Shown here one piece after another: positions 35,646-43,693 of a stretch of DNA of 64,000 bases. Location: the NCBI RefSeq assembly GCF_006439355.1, contig NZ_VFTG01000012.1:62001-126000 (forward strand). The letters are read 5' to 3'. The stretch's first letter is position 1. Each line of letters starts with the position of its first letter. A model generated the notes under the pieces. The model worked only from the letters and a program-made list of their open reading frames with translations. It did not search any database and was not told the DNA's origin. The position numbers and the translations under genes were made by a program. The DNA is from Mesorhizobium sp. B4-1-3. Its GTDB lineage: Bacteria > Pseudomonadota > Alphaproteobacteria > Rhizobiales > Rhizobiaceae.

Positions 35646-36611
35646 ATGAAGCTTTTCAAGACACTCGTCTCGACAGCGGTGCTGATCGGGTTCAGCGCCG
35701 GCGCGACGCTCGCCGCCAACATCTTCGTCGTCGGCGGCAAGCCGGACGATCCGTTCTGGTCGATCGTCAAGCGCGGTGCTGAAGACGCCGGCAAGGTGGT
35801 CGAGGCACAGGGCGGCAAGGTCACCTGGCTCGGACCGCAGAACTACGACAATCTGGGGGTGGACGCCGCAGAGCTGATCCGGCAGGCGATCGATCAGAAG
35901 GCCGACGCCATTGTTGGGCCGGACTGGGTGCCGGAAGCCATGGACCCCGCGTTCAAAGCGGTGAGGGATGCAGGCATTCCGCTGATCATCTACAATGCCG
36001 GCGGGCTGAAAGCGGCCGATCGTCTCGGCGCCATGAACTATGTCGGTTCTGATGACTACAAGGGCGGCGTTGCGGCCGGCGAGTATCTCACCAAGGCCGG
36101 CAACAAGAAAGGCGTCTGCATCAACACGCTGCCAGGCGCCGCCAACATCGAGGCCTTTTGCGGTGGCTTCAAGGAGGGGATGAAGAACGGCGGCGGCGAA
36201 GCCGACGTGCTGCCGTTGCCGGCCACCTCCTTCGGCTCGGCCACGGCCGTCGCGCAGGCGGTCAAGGCCTATCTGCTGCAGCATCAGGACGTGAACGCCG
36301 TCTTCACCATCGGCAATGTCGATGCGAACTCCGCCATGAACGGTATTACCCAGGCAGGCAAGGTCGGAAAAGTCCACCTGTGCGGCATGAATTTCGACGA
36401 GACCATCCTGAACAACATCAAGGGCGGCCAGCAGGACTGCGCAATCGACCAGCAGGGTTATCTGCAGGGCTATCTCGCGGTTGCGATCCTGAACGGCCAT
36501 GTCAACTATGGCTTGTCGGTGCCCACCCGTGAGATCCTGACCGGGCCGGGCATCATCGACAAGGCAAATGTCGAGGCTACCATCGCTGGCGTGAAAGCAG
36601 GGACGCGATAA
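35646..36611 (+). CDS. sugar ABC transporter substrate-binding protein (RbsB/MocB type)
   Basis: 321 residues. Signal peptide (LVSTAVLIGFSAGATLA), then a type I periplasmic-binding fold (PDDPFWSIVKRGAEDAGKVV, IDQKADAIVGPDWVPEAM, GSDDYKGGVAAGEYL). The ligand should be a pentose, hexose or cyclitol. Strong ribosome binding site GGGAGGA before the ATG at 35646; the frame upstream is non-coding. A stem-loop follows the stop, as often seen after binding-protein genes that need higher expression than their permeases. Confidence 0.93.
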   Translation: MKLFKTLVSTAVLIGFSAGATLAANIFVVGGKPDDPFWSIVKRGAEDAGKVVEAQGGKVTWLGPQNYDNLGVDAAELIRQAIDQKADAIVGPDWVPEAMDPAFKAVRDAGIPLIIYNAGGLKAADRLGAMNYVGSDDYKGGVAAGEYLTKAGNKKGVCINTLPGAANIEAFCGGFKEGMKNGGGEADVLPLPATSFGSATAVAQAVKAYLLQHQDVNAVFTIGNVDANSAMNGITQAGKVGKVHLCGMNFDETILNNIKGGQQDCAIDQQGYLQGYLAVAILNGHVNYGLSVPTREILTGPGIIDKANVEATIAGVKAGTR

Positions 36612-36622
36612 TCCTCCCGGCT

Positions 36623-36660
36623 GGGTCGCCCTCGCTGCTGCTGCGGGCGGCCCCTTTTCC
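36623..36660 (+). terminator. stem-loop after binding-protein gene (attenuator or terminator)
   Basis: GGGTCGCCC (36623-36631) pairs with GGGCGGCCC (36645-36653) with one G-T pair, and CTTTTCC follows. The location between substrate-binding protein and permeases suggests partial termination or 3' end protection. Confidence 0.55.
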
Positions 36661-36711
36661 CTCTGTCGGTGTCGGCCACATCGTTGCCGGCTGCATGTTC
36701 GCGGATACCCC

Positions 36712-37764
36712 ATGGCACATCCCGTGACGTCCACATCAATTCCAGCCCCGGGCCGAAGGCAGTCCGCACTGGCCCTCGGCCGGCTGGCGCGGCGGCCGGA
36801 GTCGGGCTCGTTCCTCGGCATGGTCGCAGTGCTTCTGTTCTTCGGCGTGTTCGGCGGCAGCAGCTTTCTATCGGCAGCGGGTACGGCCAGCTGGCTGAAC
36901 ATCGCTTCCGAGATCGGGATCATCGCGCTGCCGATAGGGCTGCTGATGATCGCGGGGGAACTGGACATCTCGGTCGGCGCGGTGATCCCGGCAGCGTCGC
37001 TCACCGCTGCCATCGTCTCCGGGCATTATGGCCTGCCTGATTGGCTCGGCATTACGGCAGCGCTTGGGCTCGGTCTCGCGGTCGGCTTCCTCAACGGCCT
37101 GCTCGTGACGAAGACGACAATCCCGTCGCTCATCATCACCATCGGCACCATGTTCGGCACGATGGGATTGACGCTGGGCCTCACCGTCAAGATCGCCGGC
37201 AGCACCGGCGTCTCGCTCGTGCCGAATCCTTTCCCCAAGGCGATTCTCGGCGACTATCTCGGCGGCATGTTCCAGGTCACGATCCTGTGGTGGGTGGTGT
37301 TTGTCATTGGACTGTTCTGGCTGCTGCACGTCTCGCCGATCGGCAACTGGATCTATGCGCTGGGCGGCGACAAGGAGAGCGCGCGCAATGTCGGCATCCC
37401 GACCAAGCGGCTCACCATCGGCCTGTTCATGCTGTCCGGCTTCAGCGCCGCTTTCGTCGGGGTCAGCGAAGTGATGGTCTACCAGAGTGCGCAGGTGCTG
37501 GCGGGCCAGTCCTTCATCTTCAATTCCATCATGTGCGTCGTCATAGGCGGTGTCCTGCTCACGGGTGGCTTCGGCTCGATCGTCGGCATCGTGTTCGGCA
37601 CGCTGACCTTTTCGATCGTGAACCAGGGCATCTATTTCACCAGCCTCGACCCCAATGTCGGCAGCGTCATCATCGGCGCGCTTCTTCTCGTCGCAGTGCT
37701 GACCAACGACACGTTCCGCCAGCTGGCGCTGAACTATTCGTCGAAGAGGGGAGGTCGGTCATGA
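36712..37764 (+). CDS. sugar ABC transporter permease 1 (RbsC type)
   Basis: 350 residues, eight to ten hydrophobic helices. Typical RbsC-family segments are LLMIAGELDISVGAVIPAAS, FLNGLLVTKTTIPSLI and the cytoplasmic loop WIYALGGDKESARNVGIPT. Its stop overlaps the start of a second, closely similar permease by 4 nt. Confidence 0.93.
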   Translation: MAHPVTSTSIPAPGRRQSALALGRLARRPESGSFLGMVAVLLFFGVFGGSSFLSAAGTASWLNIASEIGIIALPIGLLMIAGELDISVGAVIPAASLTAAIVSGHYGLPDWLGITAALGLGLAVGFLNGLLVTKTTIPSLIITIGTMFGTMGLTLGLTVKIAGSTGVSLVPNPFPKAILGDYLGGMFQVTILWWVVFVIGLFWLLHVSPIGNWIYALGGDKESARNVGIPTKRLTIGLFMLSGFSAAFVGVSEVMVYQSAQVLAGQSFIFNSIMCVVIGGVLLTGGFGSIVGIVFGTLTFSIVNQGIYFTSLDPNVGSVIIGALLLVAVLTNDTFRQLALNYSSKRGGRS

Positions 37765-38783
37765 TGGACGCAATCAAGTCCGTGCTGCGCCGCCCCGAAG
37801 CGGGCTCGGTCCTCAGCCTTATTGGCGTGGTGCTGTTCTTCGTTCTGTTCGGCGGCGCCAATCTGGTCACGCTGGTCGGGGCGGCGAGCTGGGTCAACTT
37901 CGCGGCTAATCTCGGTATTGTAGCCATTCCGGTCGGGTTGCTGATGATCGCGGGCGAACTCGACATTTCCATCGGCGCCTTGATCCCGGCGGGTTCGATG
38001 ACCACGGCCATCCTGACCGGCTATTATGGCCTGCCTATAGCGGTTGGGATCGCCGGCGCGCTTGCGGTCGGCGCGGCGGTCGGTCTCGTCAACGGTCTGC
38101 TGACCATCCGCACCTCGGTACCCTCGCTGATCGTCACGCTCGCCACACTCGTCGCCATGCAGGGCGTGGTGCTCAGCGCCTCGGTGCTTCTGACCGGCAA
38201 TGCCAGCGTGGCGCTCACCGCACCGGACTGGGCAAAATTCCTGTTCGGACAGCTGATCGGCGGCAGCCACCAGGTCATCATCGTCTGGTGGGTCGTATTC
38301 GCCGCCATCATGGGTTTCGTCCTGCACAAGACGCGTTACGGCAATTGGCTCTTTGCAATGGGTGGCGACAAGGTCAGCGCCCGCAATGCCGGCATCCCGA
38401 CGGAGCGCATGACCATTGCCCTGTTCGTGCTGTCCGCGGTCAGCGCAACGTTCGTCGGTATCTGCCAGGCGATCCTGTTCAATTCCGCCCAGGTCTCGGG
38501 CGGCATGAACTTCATCTTCAACGCCATCGTGTCCGTGGTGGTGGGCGGTGTGCTGCTGACCGGCGGTTTCGGCTCGGTTGTCGGGATCTTCGTCGGCACC
38601 ATCACCTTCGCCATCGTCAGCCAGGGCATCTATTTCACCCAGATCGACCGGAACTGGTCGAACCTGATCATCGGCGTGATGCTTTTGCTCGCGGTGCTGA
38701 TGAACCAGTCGTTCCGCGACCTGGCGCTCTATTTCCGACCGCGGCGCAAACAAGGCCTGCCGCGGGAGCCGGCGAACCCATGA
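37761..38783 (+). CDS. sugar ABC transporter permease 2 (RbsC type)
   Basis: 340 residues, clearly paralogous to the preceding permease (shared LLMIAGELDIS, SFIFN/MNFIFN, VVGGVLLTGGFGS). The start is ATGATG at 37761, overlapping the upstream stop. Two permease genes imply a heteromeric membrane channel, unlike the homodimer of the ribose system. Confidence 0.93.
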   Translation: MMDAIKSVLRRPEAGSVLSLIGVVLFFVLFGGANLVTLVGAASWVNFAANLGIVAIPVGLLMIAGELDISIGALIPAGSMTTAILTGYYGLPIAVGIAGALAVGAAVGLVNGLLTIRTSVPSLIVTLATLVAMQGVVLSASVLLTGNASVALTAPDWAKFLFGQLIGGSHQVIIVWWVVFAAIMGFVLHKTRYGNWLFAMGGDKVSARNAGIPTERMTIALFVLSAVSATFVGICQAILFNSAQVSGGMNFIFNAIVSVVVGGVLLTGGFGSVVGIFVGTITFAIVSQGIYFTQIDRNWSNLIIGVMLLLAVLMNQSFRDLALYFRPRRKQGLPREPANP

Positions 38784-38857
38784 GAAACGAATTTTCAGAT
38801 CAGCCCCGCTTGGCCGAGCACCTCGGCGCAGCCGGATGCAGATGATGAGATGATGCC

Positions 38858-39703
38858 ATGAACGACAAACCTGCCATTCTCGAACTGAGGAACGTCAATA
38901 AGTCCTTCGGACCGATAGACGTCCTGCACGATATTTCGCTGAGGGTGCGCGCTGGCGAAGTGCTTTGCCTGCTCGGCGACAACGGCGCCGGCAAGTCCAC
39001 GCTGATCAAGACCCTGGCCGGCGTCCACAAGCCCACCAGCGGTCAGATCCTGATGGATGGTCATCCAGTGACCTTTACCGGACCGAGCGACGCGCAGGGG
39101 CGCGGAATCGCGACGGTGCACCAGTTCGGCGGAACGTTTCCGCTGATGAGCATCGGACGCTCCTTCTTCGTCGGCGTCGAGCCGACCAAAGGTTGGGGTC
39201 CGTTTAAGATCTACGACCGCAAGCGAGCCAATGAGATCGCGGTGAAAGCGGTCCGGGACTTCGGCATCACCCGCATCGATGACGGTGACCGCCTAGTAGG
39301 AGGCCTATCGGGTGGCGAGCGCCAGTCGCTCGCTATTGCCCGCGCCGTGTATTTTGGGGCGCGCGTGCTGATCCTGGACGAGCCTACCGCGGCGCTCGGC
39401 GTCAAACAGGCCTCGCATGTGCTGCGCATCGTCAACGAGGCCAAGAAGCGTGGTCTGGCGGTGATCTTCATCACGCACCAGGTCATGCACGCCATGGCCG
39501 TCGGCGACCATTTCGCAGTGCTGATCCGCGGCGCCATCGCGGCCGATTTCCGCAGAGGCGAAAAATCCCGCGAGGAGATCACGGATCTGATGGCCGGCGG
39601 CGAGACCATGGCTGACCTCGAAGCCCAAGTCGAAGGCTACTTGGAAACACATGAGGGGCATCCGCCGTCGCTCCAGGTTCTGGAGGGTCCAACCGCGCAC
39701 TAG
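38858..39703 (+). CDS. sugar ABC transporter ATP-binding protein, single domain (FrcA type)
   Basis: 281 residues with one nucleotide-binding domain: Walker A GDNGAGKST, signature LSGGERQSL and Walker B LILDEPTAAL. The RbsA/MglA type has two such domains; this is the short form seen in the fructose FrcA system of Sinorhizobium, which would pair as a dimer. Its Q-loop region reads VHQFGGTF. Confidence 0.93.
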   Translation: MNDKPAILELRNVNKSFGPIDVLHDISLRVRAGEVLCLLGDNGAGKSTLIKTLAGVHKPTSGQILMDGHPVTFTGPSDAQGRGIATVHQFGGTFPLMSIGRSFFVGVEPTKGWGPFKIYDRKRANEIAVKAVRDFGITRIDDGDRLVGGLSGGERQSLAIARAVYFGARVLILDEPTAALGVKQASHVLRIVNEAKKRGLAVIFITHQVMHAMAVGDHFAVLIRGAIAADFRRGEKSREEITDLMAGGETMADLEAQVEGYLETHEGHPPSLQVLEGPTAH

Positions 39704-39771
39704 ACTTTACGAAGGTATTCCCAGTCTGGCGCCGCTCCGTGCCGCCCATAATTCGAAGAAACAGGACAGAA

Positions 39772-40776
39772 ATGACAATCCGCATTTCAGTGATCGGCGC
39801 CGGCCTGATGGGCGCGGATCATGCCAGGATCGTTGCCGAGGAGCTTCCCGGCGCAACCCTTCAATTGGTCTGCGACATGGACGAGCAGCGCGCCCGTCGC
39901 GTTGCCGACGCTTGCGGCGCCTTTGACGTTGCCACGGACCCCAAGGCCAGCATCGCGCGGCAAGACGTGGACGCCGTGATCATCGCCAGCCCCGATTTCA
40001 CGCATGCGCCGCTTTCGATGGCCTGCATTGCCGCCGGCAAGCGAGTTCTGTGCGAAAAGCCGCTTTCGCAAGCATCGGCCGAGTGCGTTGCGGTGATGGA
40101 AGCCGAACAGAAGGCTGGGGCGAAATTCGTCCAGCTCGGCTTCATGCGGCGCTACGACCGTTCCTACCAGGAGATGAAACGGGCGCTTGAAGAAGGCCGT
40201 CTCGGCCGGGCGCTGATGATGCACAATTTCCACCGCAATGTCGAAACGCCGGCTGCCGATTTCACAGGTGCGATGGCCATCACCAATTCCGCCCCGCATG
40301 AATTCGATGTGGTGCGCTACGTGCTCGGAACCGAGTATGCGGCGATCTCTGCATTCCAGCCGAGCCGCTCCGATGCGCGCGTGGCTCCCGTCGTCATGGT
40401 GCTGGAAACAGTGGACGGCCAGCTCGTCAACATCGAGATCAACAACAACGCCGCCTATGGCTATGACGTTCGCGCCGAGCTGGTCGGCGAGCGCGGCACC
40501 GTTGCGACCAACAATGTCGCCTATACCCGCACGGAGTCGGCGCTTACCCAAAGCACAAGCTACGACGCCGACTGGCGGACCCGCTACTATGATGCCTACC
40601 GCCGCCAGAACCGCGATTTCCTGCGCTTTGCCACGACCGGCGAGTTCCCGGCGATCGCCTCGGATTGCTGGGACGGATACTGCGCGGCCGTCGTAGCCGA
40701 GGCCGGCGTGCAGGCGCTGAGGGAAGGCCGCCGCGCACCCGTCCAGATGATTGCAAAGCCGGAGTTCTACGCGTGA
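39772..40776 (+). CDS. Gfo/Idh/MocA-family oxidoreductase
   Basis: 334 residues. N-terminal NAD(P)-binding Rossmann motif (VIGAGLMGADHARIV), the EKPLS lysine motif near residue 97, and the C-terminal alpha/beta domain with HEFDVVRY. Family members oxidise inositols, glucose-type sugars and rhizopine (MocA). ATG at 39772 has AGGA six bases upstream. Its stop overlaps the GTG of the next gene. Likely role: oxidation of the imported, possibly demethylated, polyol to a keto compound. Confidence 0.92.
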   Translation: MTIRISVIGAGLMGADHARIVAEELPGATLQLVCDMDEQRARRVADACGAFDVATDPKASIARQDVDAVIIASPDFTHAPLSMACIAAGKRVLCEKPLSQASAECVAVMEAEQKAGAKFVQLGFMRRYDRSYQEMKRALEEGRLGRALMMHNFHRNVETPAADFTGAMAITNSAPHEFDVVRYVLGTEYAAISAFQPSRSDARVAPVVMVLETVDGQLVNIEINNNAAYGYDVRAELVGERGTVATNNVAYTRTESALTQSTSYDADWRTRYYDAYRRQNRDFLRFATTGEFPAIASDCWDGYCAAVVAEAGVQALREGRRAPVQMIAKPEFYA

Positions 40777-41732
40777 AGCTGGGTTTCGTTTCAGACAGTC
40801 TCGGCAACCTGCCGTTCGAGGCGGTGCTCGATCATGCCCAGCGCATGGGCGTATCCGGCATTGAGGTGAACACTTGCGGCTGGTCGACCGCGCCGCATTT
40901 CCGGCTGTCGTCCATGTTGGGCAACAGGGACGCCCAGAAGCGGTTTGCCGGAGCGTTCGAGGAACGCGGGTTAGAGATCATCAGCCTGAACGCCAACGGC
41001 AATCCGCTGCATCCGACCGATCATTCCCAAGGCGAAGGATTGAGAGATACCATCCGCATCGCCGGCGAGATGGGCATCCGCACCGTCTGCACCATGAGCG
41101 GCCTACCGGCCGGCAGCGCCGGAGACAGCATGCCGAACTGGGTTGTGTCCTCCTGGCCGCCGGAAACACAGACCATCCTCAAATATCAATGGGAAGAAAA
41201 GCTGATCCCGTTCTGGACCGAGATCGCTGCGCTGGCGAAGGCAAACGGCGTCGAGCGCATCGCGCTCGAGCTGCACGGCAATCAATGCGTCTATAACGTG
41301 CCTTCGCTTCTGAAACTTCGAGCGGCGGTCGGACCTGTCATTGGCGCCAATCTGGACCCCTCGCATCTGTTCTGGATGGGCGCTGACCCGCTCGCTGCCG
41401 CTGAAGCGCTGGGCGCGGCGGTTTATCATGTCCATGCCAAGGACACGCTGCTCAACGGACCCGTTCAGGCCACGACCTCGCTGCTCGAGAATGGCAGCCT
41501 GATGGACATCCCGGCCCGCTCCTGGAGCTACATCACGCTCGGCTTCGGCCATGGCGAGGAGTGGCGGCGGCAGTTCTGCTACCGGCTCAAGATGGCCGGC
41601 TATGACGGCTGGCTCTCGATCGAGCACGAGGACGTGCTCCTGAATTCGCTGGAGGGGCTGGAAAAGTCCGTCGCGCTGCTCCAGGGCGTGATGCCGTCGG
41701 CTCCTGCAGACTTCAAACCACAAGACATCTGA
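40773..41732 (+). CDS. sugar phosphate isomerase/epimerase-like TIM barrel (IolE/MocC type)
   Basis: 319 residues of the xylose isomerase-like TIM barrel. Metal-binding residues appear in ERIALELHGN (Glu), NLDPSHLFW (Asp, His) and VYHVHAKDT, plus WLSIEHEDVL near the C-terminus. The start is a GTG overlapping the previous stop (GTGA) with GGAG eight bases upstream. By position and fold it resembles IolE (inosose dehydratase) or MocC and should act on the ketone formed by the preceding dehydrogenase. Confidence 0.9.
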   Translation: MKLGFVSDSLGNLPFEAVLDHAQRMGVSGIEVNTCGWSTAPHFRLSSMLGNRDAQKRFAGAFEERGLEIISLNANGNPLHPTDHSQGEGLRDTIRIAGEMGIRTVCTMSGLPAGSAGDSMPNWVVSSWPPETQTILKYQWEEKLIPFWTEIAALAKANGVERIALELHGNQCVYNVPSLLKLRAAVGPVIGANLDPSHLFWMGADPLAAAEALGAAVYHVHAKDTLLNGPVQATTSLLENGSLMDIPARSWSYITLGFGHGEEWRRQFCYRLKMAGYDGWLSIEHEDVLLNSLEGLEKSVALLQGVMPSAPADFKPQDI

Positions 41733-41744
41733 GGAGAAACGGGT

Positions 41745-42053
41745 ATGCCCTGGGTGGACGCTTGTGCCGCTGACGACATTGAAGCCGAGGAGGCCAAACG
41801 CTTCGACAATGGCGGCCGGACCTTCGCGATCTTCCGCAACGACGCCGATGAATATTACTGCACGGACGGGCTGTGCACGCACGAGAGGATCCACTTGGCC
41901 GATGGCCTGGTCATGGGGAATACGGTGGAATGTCCGAAGCACGCATCGATCTTCAACTTCACGACCGGCGAGGTGGAGACGCCGCCGGCTTGCGAGAACC
42001 TCAGGACGTATAAGACGAAGGTCGAGAACGGCCGCGTCATGGTCGAGGTTTGA
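41745..42053 (+). CDS. MocE-like Rieske [2Fe-2S] ferredoxin
   Basis: 102 residues with the Rieske ligands in CTHERIHLADG and CPKHASIFNF. This is the type encoded by mocE in the rhizopine (3-O-methyl-scyllo-inosamine) catabolic genes, where it delivers electrons to the oxygenase. Here it probably supplies the sterol-desaturase-type enzyme at 34506. A GAGGAG ribosome site precedes it and the next gene follows after 6 nt. No ferredoxin reductase (MocF) is in the window. Confidence 0.92.
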   Translation: MPWVDACAADDIEAEEAKRFDNGGRTFAIFRNDADEYYCTDGLCTHERIHLADGLVMGNTVECPKHASIFNFTTGEVETPPACENLRTYKTKVENGRVMVEV

Positions 42054-42059
42054 GCCACT

Positions 42060-42839
42060 ATGGCCCAGCCCTTCCAACTGGCTGCCTGCGCCGAGATGCT
42101 TTGGCGCGATCGTCCGATGGCGTGGCGCGTCGCGCGGCTGCATGAAATGGGTTTCGGCGTCGGATTGTGGAATTGGCCGAACCATGACCTCGCGGCGCTC
42201 GAGAAGACTGGCGCGAGCTTCACGATCATGAACGGCTATCTCGTAGGGCGGCTCGCCGACGATGAAGGCGCCGACATGCTCTTGAAGTCAGCTTCCGAGA
42301 CCGCGAAGGTCGGAAAACGCCTCGGCGTTGCCCGGTTGAACCTGCACGGCACCGGGCTCGGCGCGGGCGGTATTCCCATCGTAAAGGCCGAGGTCGAGAC
42401 CGGCCCCATGTGGCTGAAGGCGCAGGACACGTTGAACCGCATCTGCGACATGGCCGAGGCCGAAGATGTCGTCTTCACGCTTGAAAACTTGAACCTGCTG
42501 GATCACCCAGGCTGCCCCTTCGGCTCGACGGCGGCGGTGCTGGCTTTGGTGTCGTCGATCGACAGGCCGCAATTGCGGATCAATCTCGACCTCTACCACA
42601 CCCAAATAGGCGAGGGCGACATTGTGCGCTGGTGCGAAAAATGCCTGCCCTTCATCGGTGAGGTGCAGGTCGCCGACAATCCGGGTCGCTGCGAGCCGGG
42701 GACGGGCGAGATGAACTGGCCCTACATCGCGAGGGCCCTGTCCGACATGGGATATCGCGGGCCGGTCGGTCTGGAGGCCTTTGCCCGAAACGATGCGGAA
42801 GCGGCGCTGGACGCTTTCCGGCGGGCTTTCACGATCTGA
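42060..42839 (+). CDS. hydroxypyruvate isomerase-like TIM barrel protein
   Basis: 259 residues. The motifs ENLNLLDHPGCPFG, INLDLYHTQIGEGD and ADNPGRCEPGTGEMNW are those of the Hyi/OtnI family (xylose isomerase-like TIM barrel), with Glu/Asp/His metal ligands. It would isomerise a small keto or aldo acid in the pathway; the exact substrate is unknown. Confidence 0.9.
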   Translation: MAQPFQLAACAEMLWRDRPMAWRVARLHEMGFGVGLWNWPNHDLAALEKTGASFTIMNGYLVGRLADDEGADMLLKSASETAKVGKRLGVARLNLHGTGLGAGGIPIVKAEVETGPMWLKAQDTLNRICDMAEAEDVVFTLENLNLLDHPGCPFGSTAAVLALVSSIDRPQLRINLDLYHTQIGEGDIVRWCEKCLPFIGEVQVADNPGRCEPGTGEMNWPYIARALSDMGYRGPVGLEAFARNDAEAALDAFRRAFTI

Positions 42840-42865
42840 GAAACGAACTGCGGCGGAGGCTGACC

Positions 42866-43690
42866 ATGGGCATGTATCACAATCGTCCTCATGTCGAGGA
42901 CATCCGAAAGATGAAGCGGAATGGACAGAAGATATCGATGCTCTTCGTCAGCACGCCCGACGAAGCCGCCGCCGCAGCGGCGGCGGGCATTCACATGCTT
43001 TCGATCGAAGGCCGGTATTTCGACCCGGAAATGCGGGATGCAGCCGGCAACTGTTTCGTGCAGGTCGGTCTGCCCTATGGCGGCTGGGGCAGTTTTGCCG
43101 GCCGGCCTCTTGCCACGGCGGAAGATTATCTGCGGGCGGCCTTCCATTTCGCCGGCATTGGCGGCGACGCCTTCTACTGCGCCGCCTCCTACGACATCCA
43201 GAAGGCGCTCTGCGACAATCACCTGCCTGTCGTCGGACATATCGGCCTGATCCCTTCCTACATAACCTGGACGGGCTGGCGCGCGGTCGGCAAGACGGCG
43301 GATGAAGCGATGCGCTTGTGGCGGCATACAAAGAAGCTTGAGGAGATCGGAGTCTTCGGGGCGGAATTGGAAGTCGTGCCCGACCGGGTGGCGAAATTCC
43401 TGACCGAGAACTCGTCATTGGTGATGCTTGGCATGGGCGCCGGCAAACATGCGGATGCGCAATATCTCTTCACCGAAGATGTCTGCGGCTACGGCAAAAA
43501 CCACAAGCCACGACATGGAAAGGTCTACCGAAATCTTGGTCCTGAGCTGCAGAAGATTCAGGACGAGCGCATCGCGGCGTTCAGAGAATACAGGGCCGAT
43601 GTCGAGTCTGGCCGATACCCAGGTTATGAGCATACCGTTCCGATCGGAGATGCCGAGTTCGACAGCTTCATGCAAGCGGCCAAACGGTGA
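42866..43690 (+). CDS. ketopantoate hydroxymethyltransferase (PanB)-like protein with altered active site
   Basis: 274 residues aligning along their length with PanB, including PVVGHIGLIPSYITWTGW, the AVGKTADEA loop, ELEVVPDRVAK, GMGAGKHADAQYLF and the end ADVESGRYPGYEH. Yet, by hand alignment with E. coli PanB, the metal ligands Asp45, Asp84 and Glu114 become Gly49, Gly68 and Ala106, and Lys112 becomes Tyr104, while the general-base Glu181 (Glu169 here) and His136 (His125) stay. So it probably catalyses something other than ketopantoate formation, perhaps a retro-aldol or lyase step. GGAGG precedes the ATG. Confidence 0.85.
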   Translation: MGMYHNRPHVEDIRKMKRNGQKISMLFVSTPDEAAAAAAAGIHMLSIEGRYFDPEMRDAAGNCFVQVGLPYGGWGSFAGRPLATAEDYLRAAFHFAGIGGDAFYCAASYDIQKALCDNHLPVVGHIGLIPSYITWTGWRAVGKTADEAMRLWRHTKKLEEIGVFGAELEVVPDRVAKFLTENSSLVMLGMGAGKHADAQYLFTEDVCGYGKNHKPRHGKVYRNLGPELQKIQDERIAAFREYRADVESGRYPGYEHTVPIGDAEFDSFMQAAKR

Positions 43691-43693
43691 ACG

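Noticed and set aside
35163..37013. 616-codon minus-strand open frame
   Set aside because: It lies opposite the hydroxylase and sugar-binding protein genes, has no domain, and is a long antisense frame of a G+C-rich coding region.
37734..38753. 339-codon minus-strand open frame opposite permease 2
   Set aside because: Composition is dominated by Asp, His, Arg and Gln as in antisense frames of membrane proteins, and the plus strand holds a clear permease.
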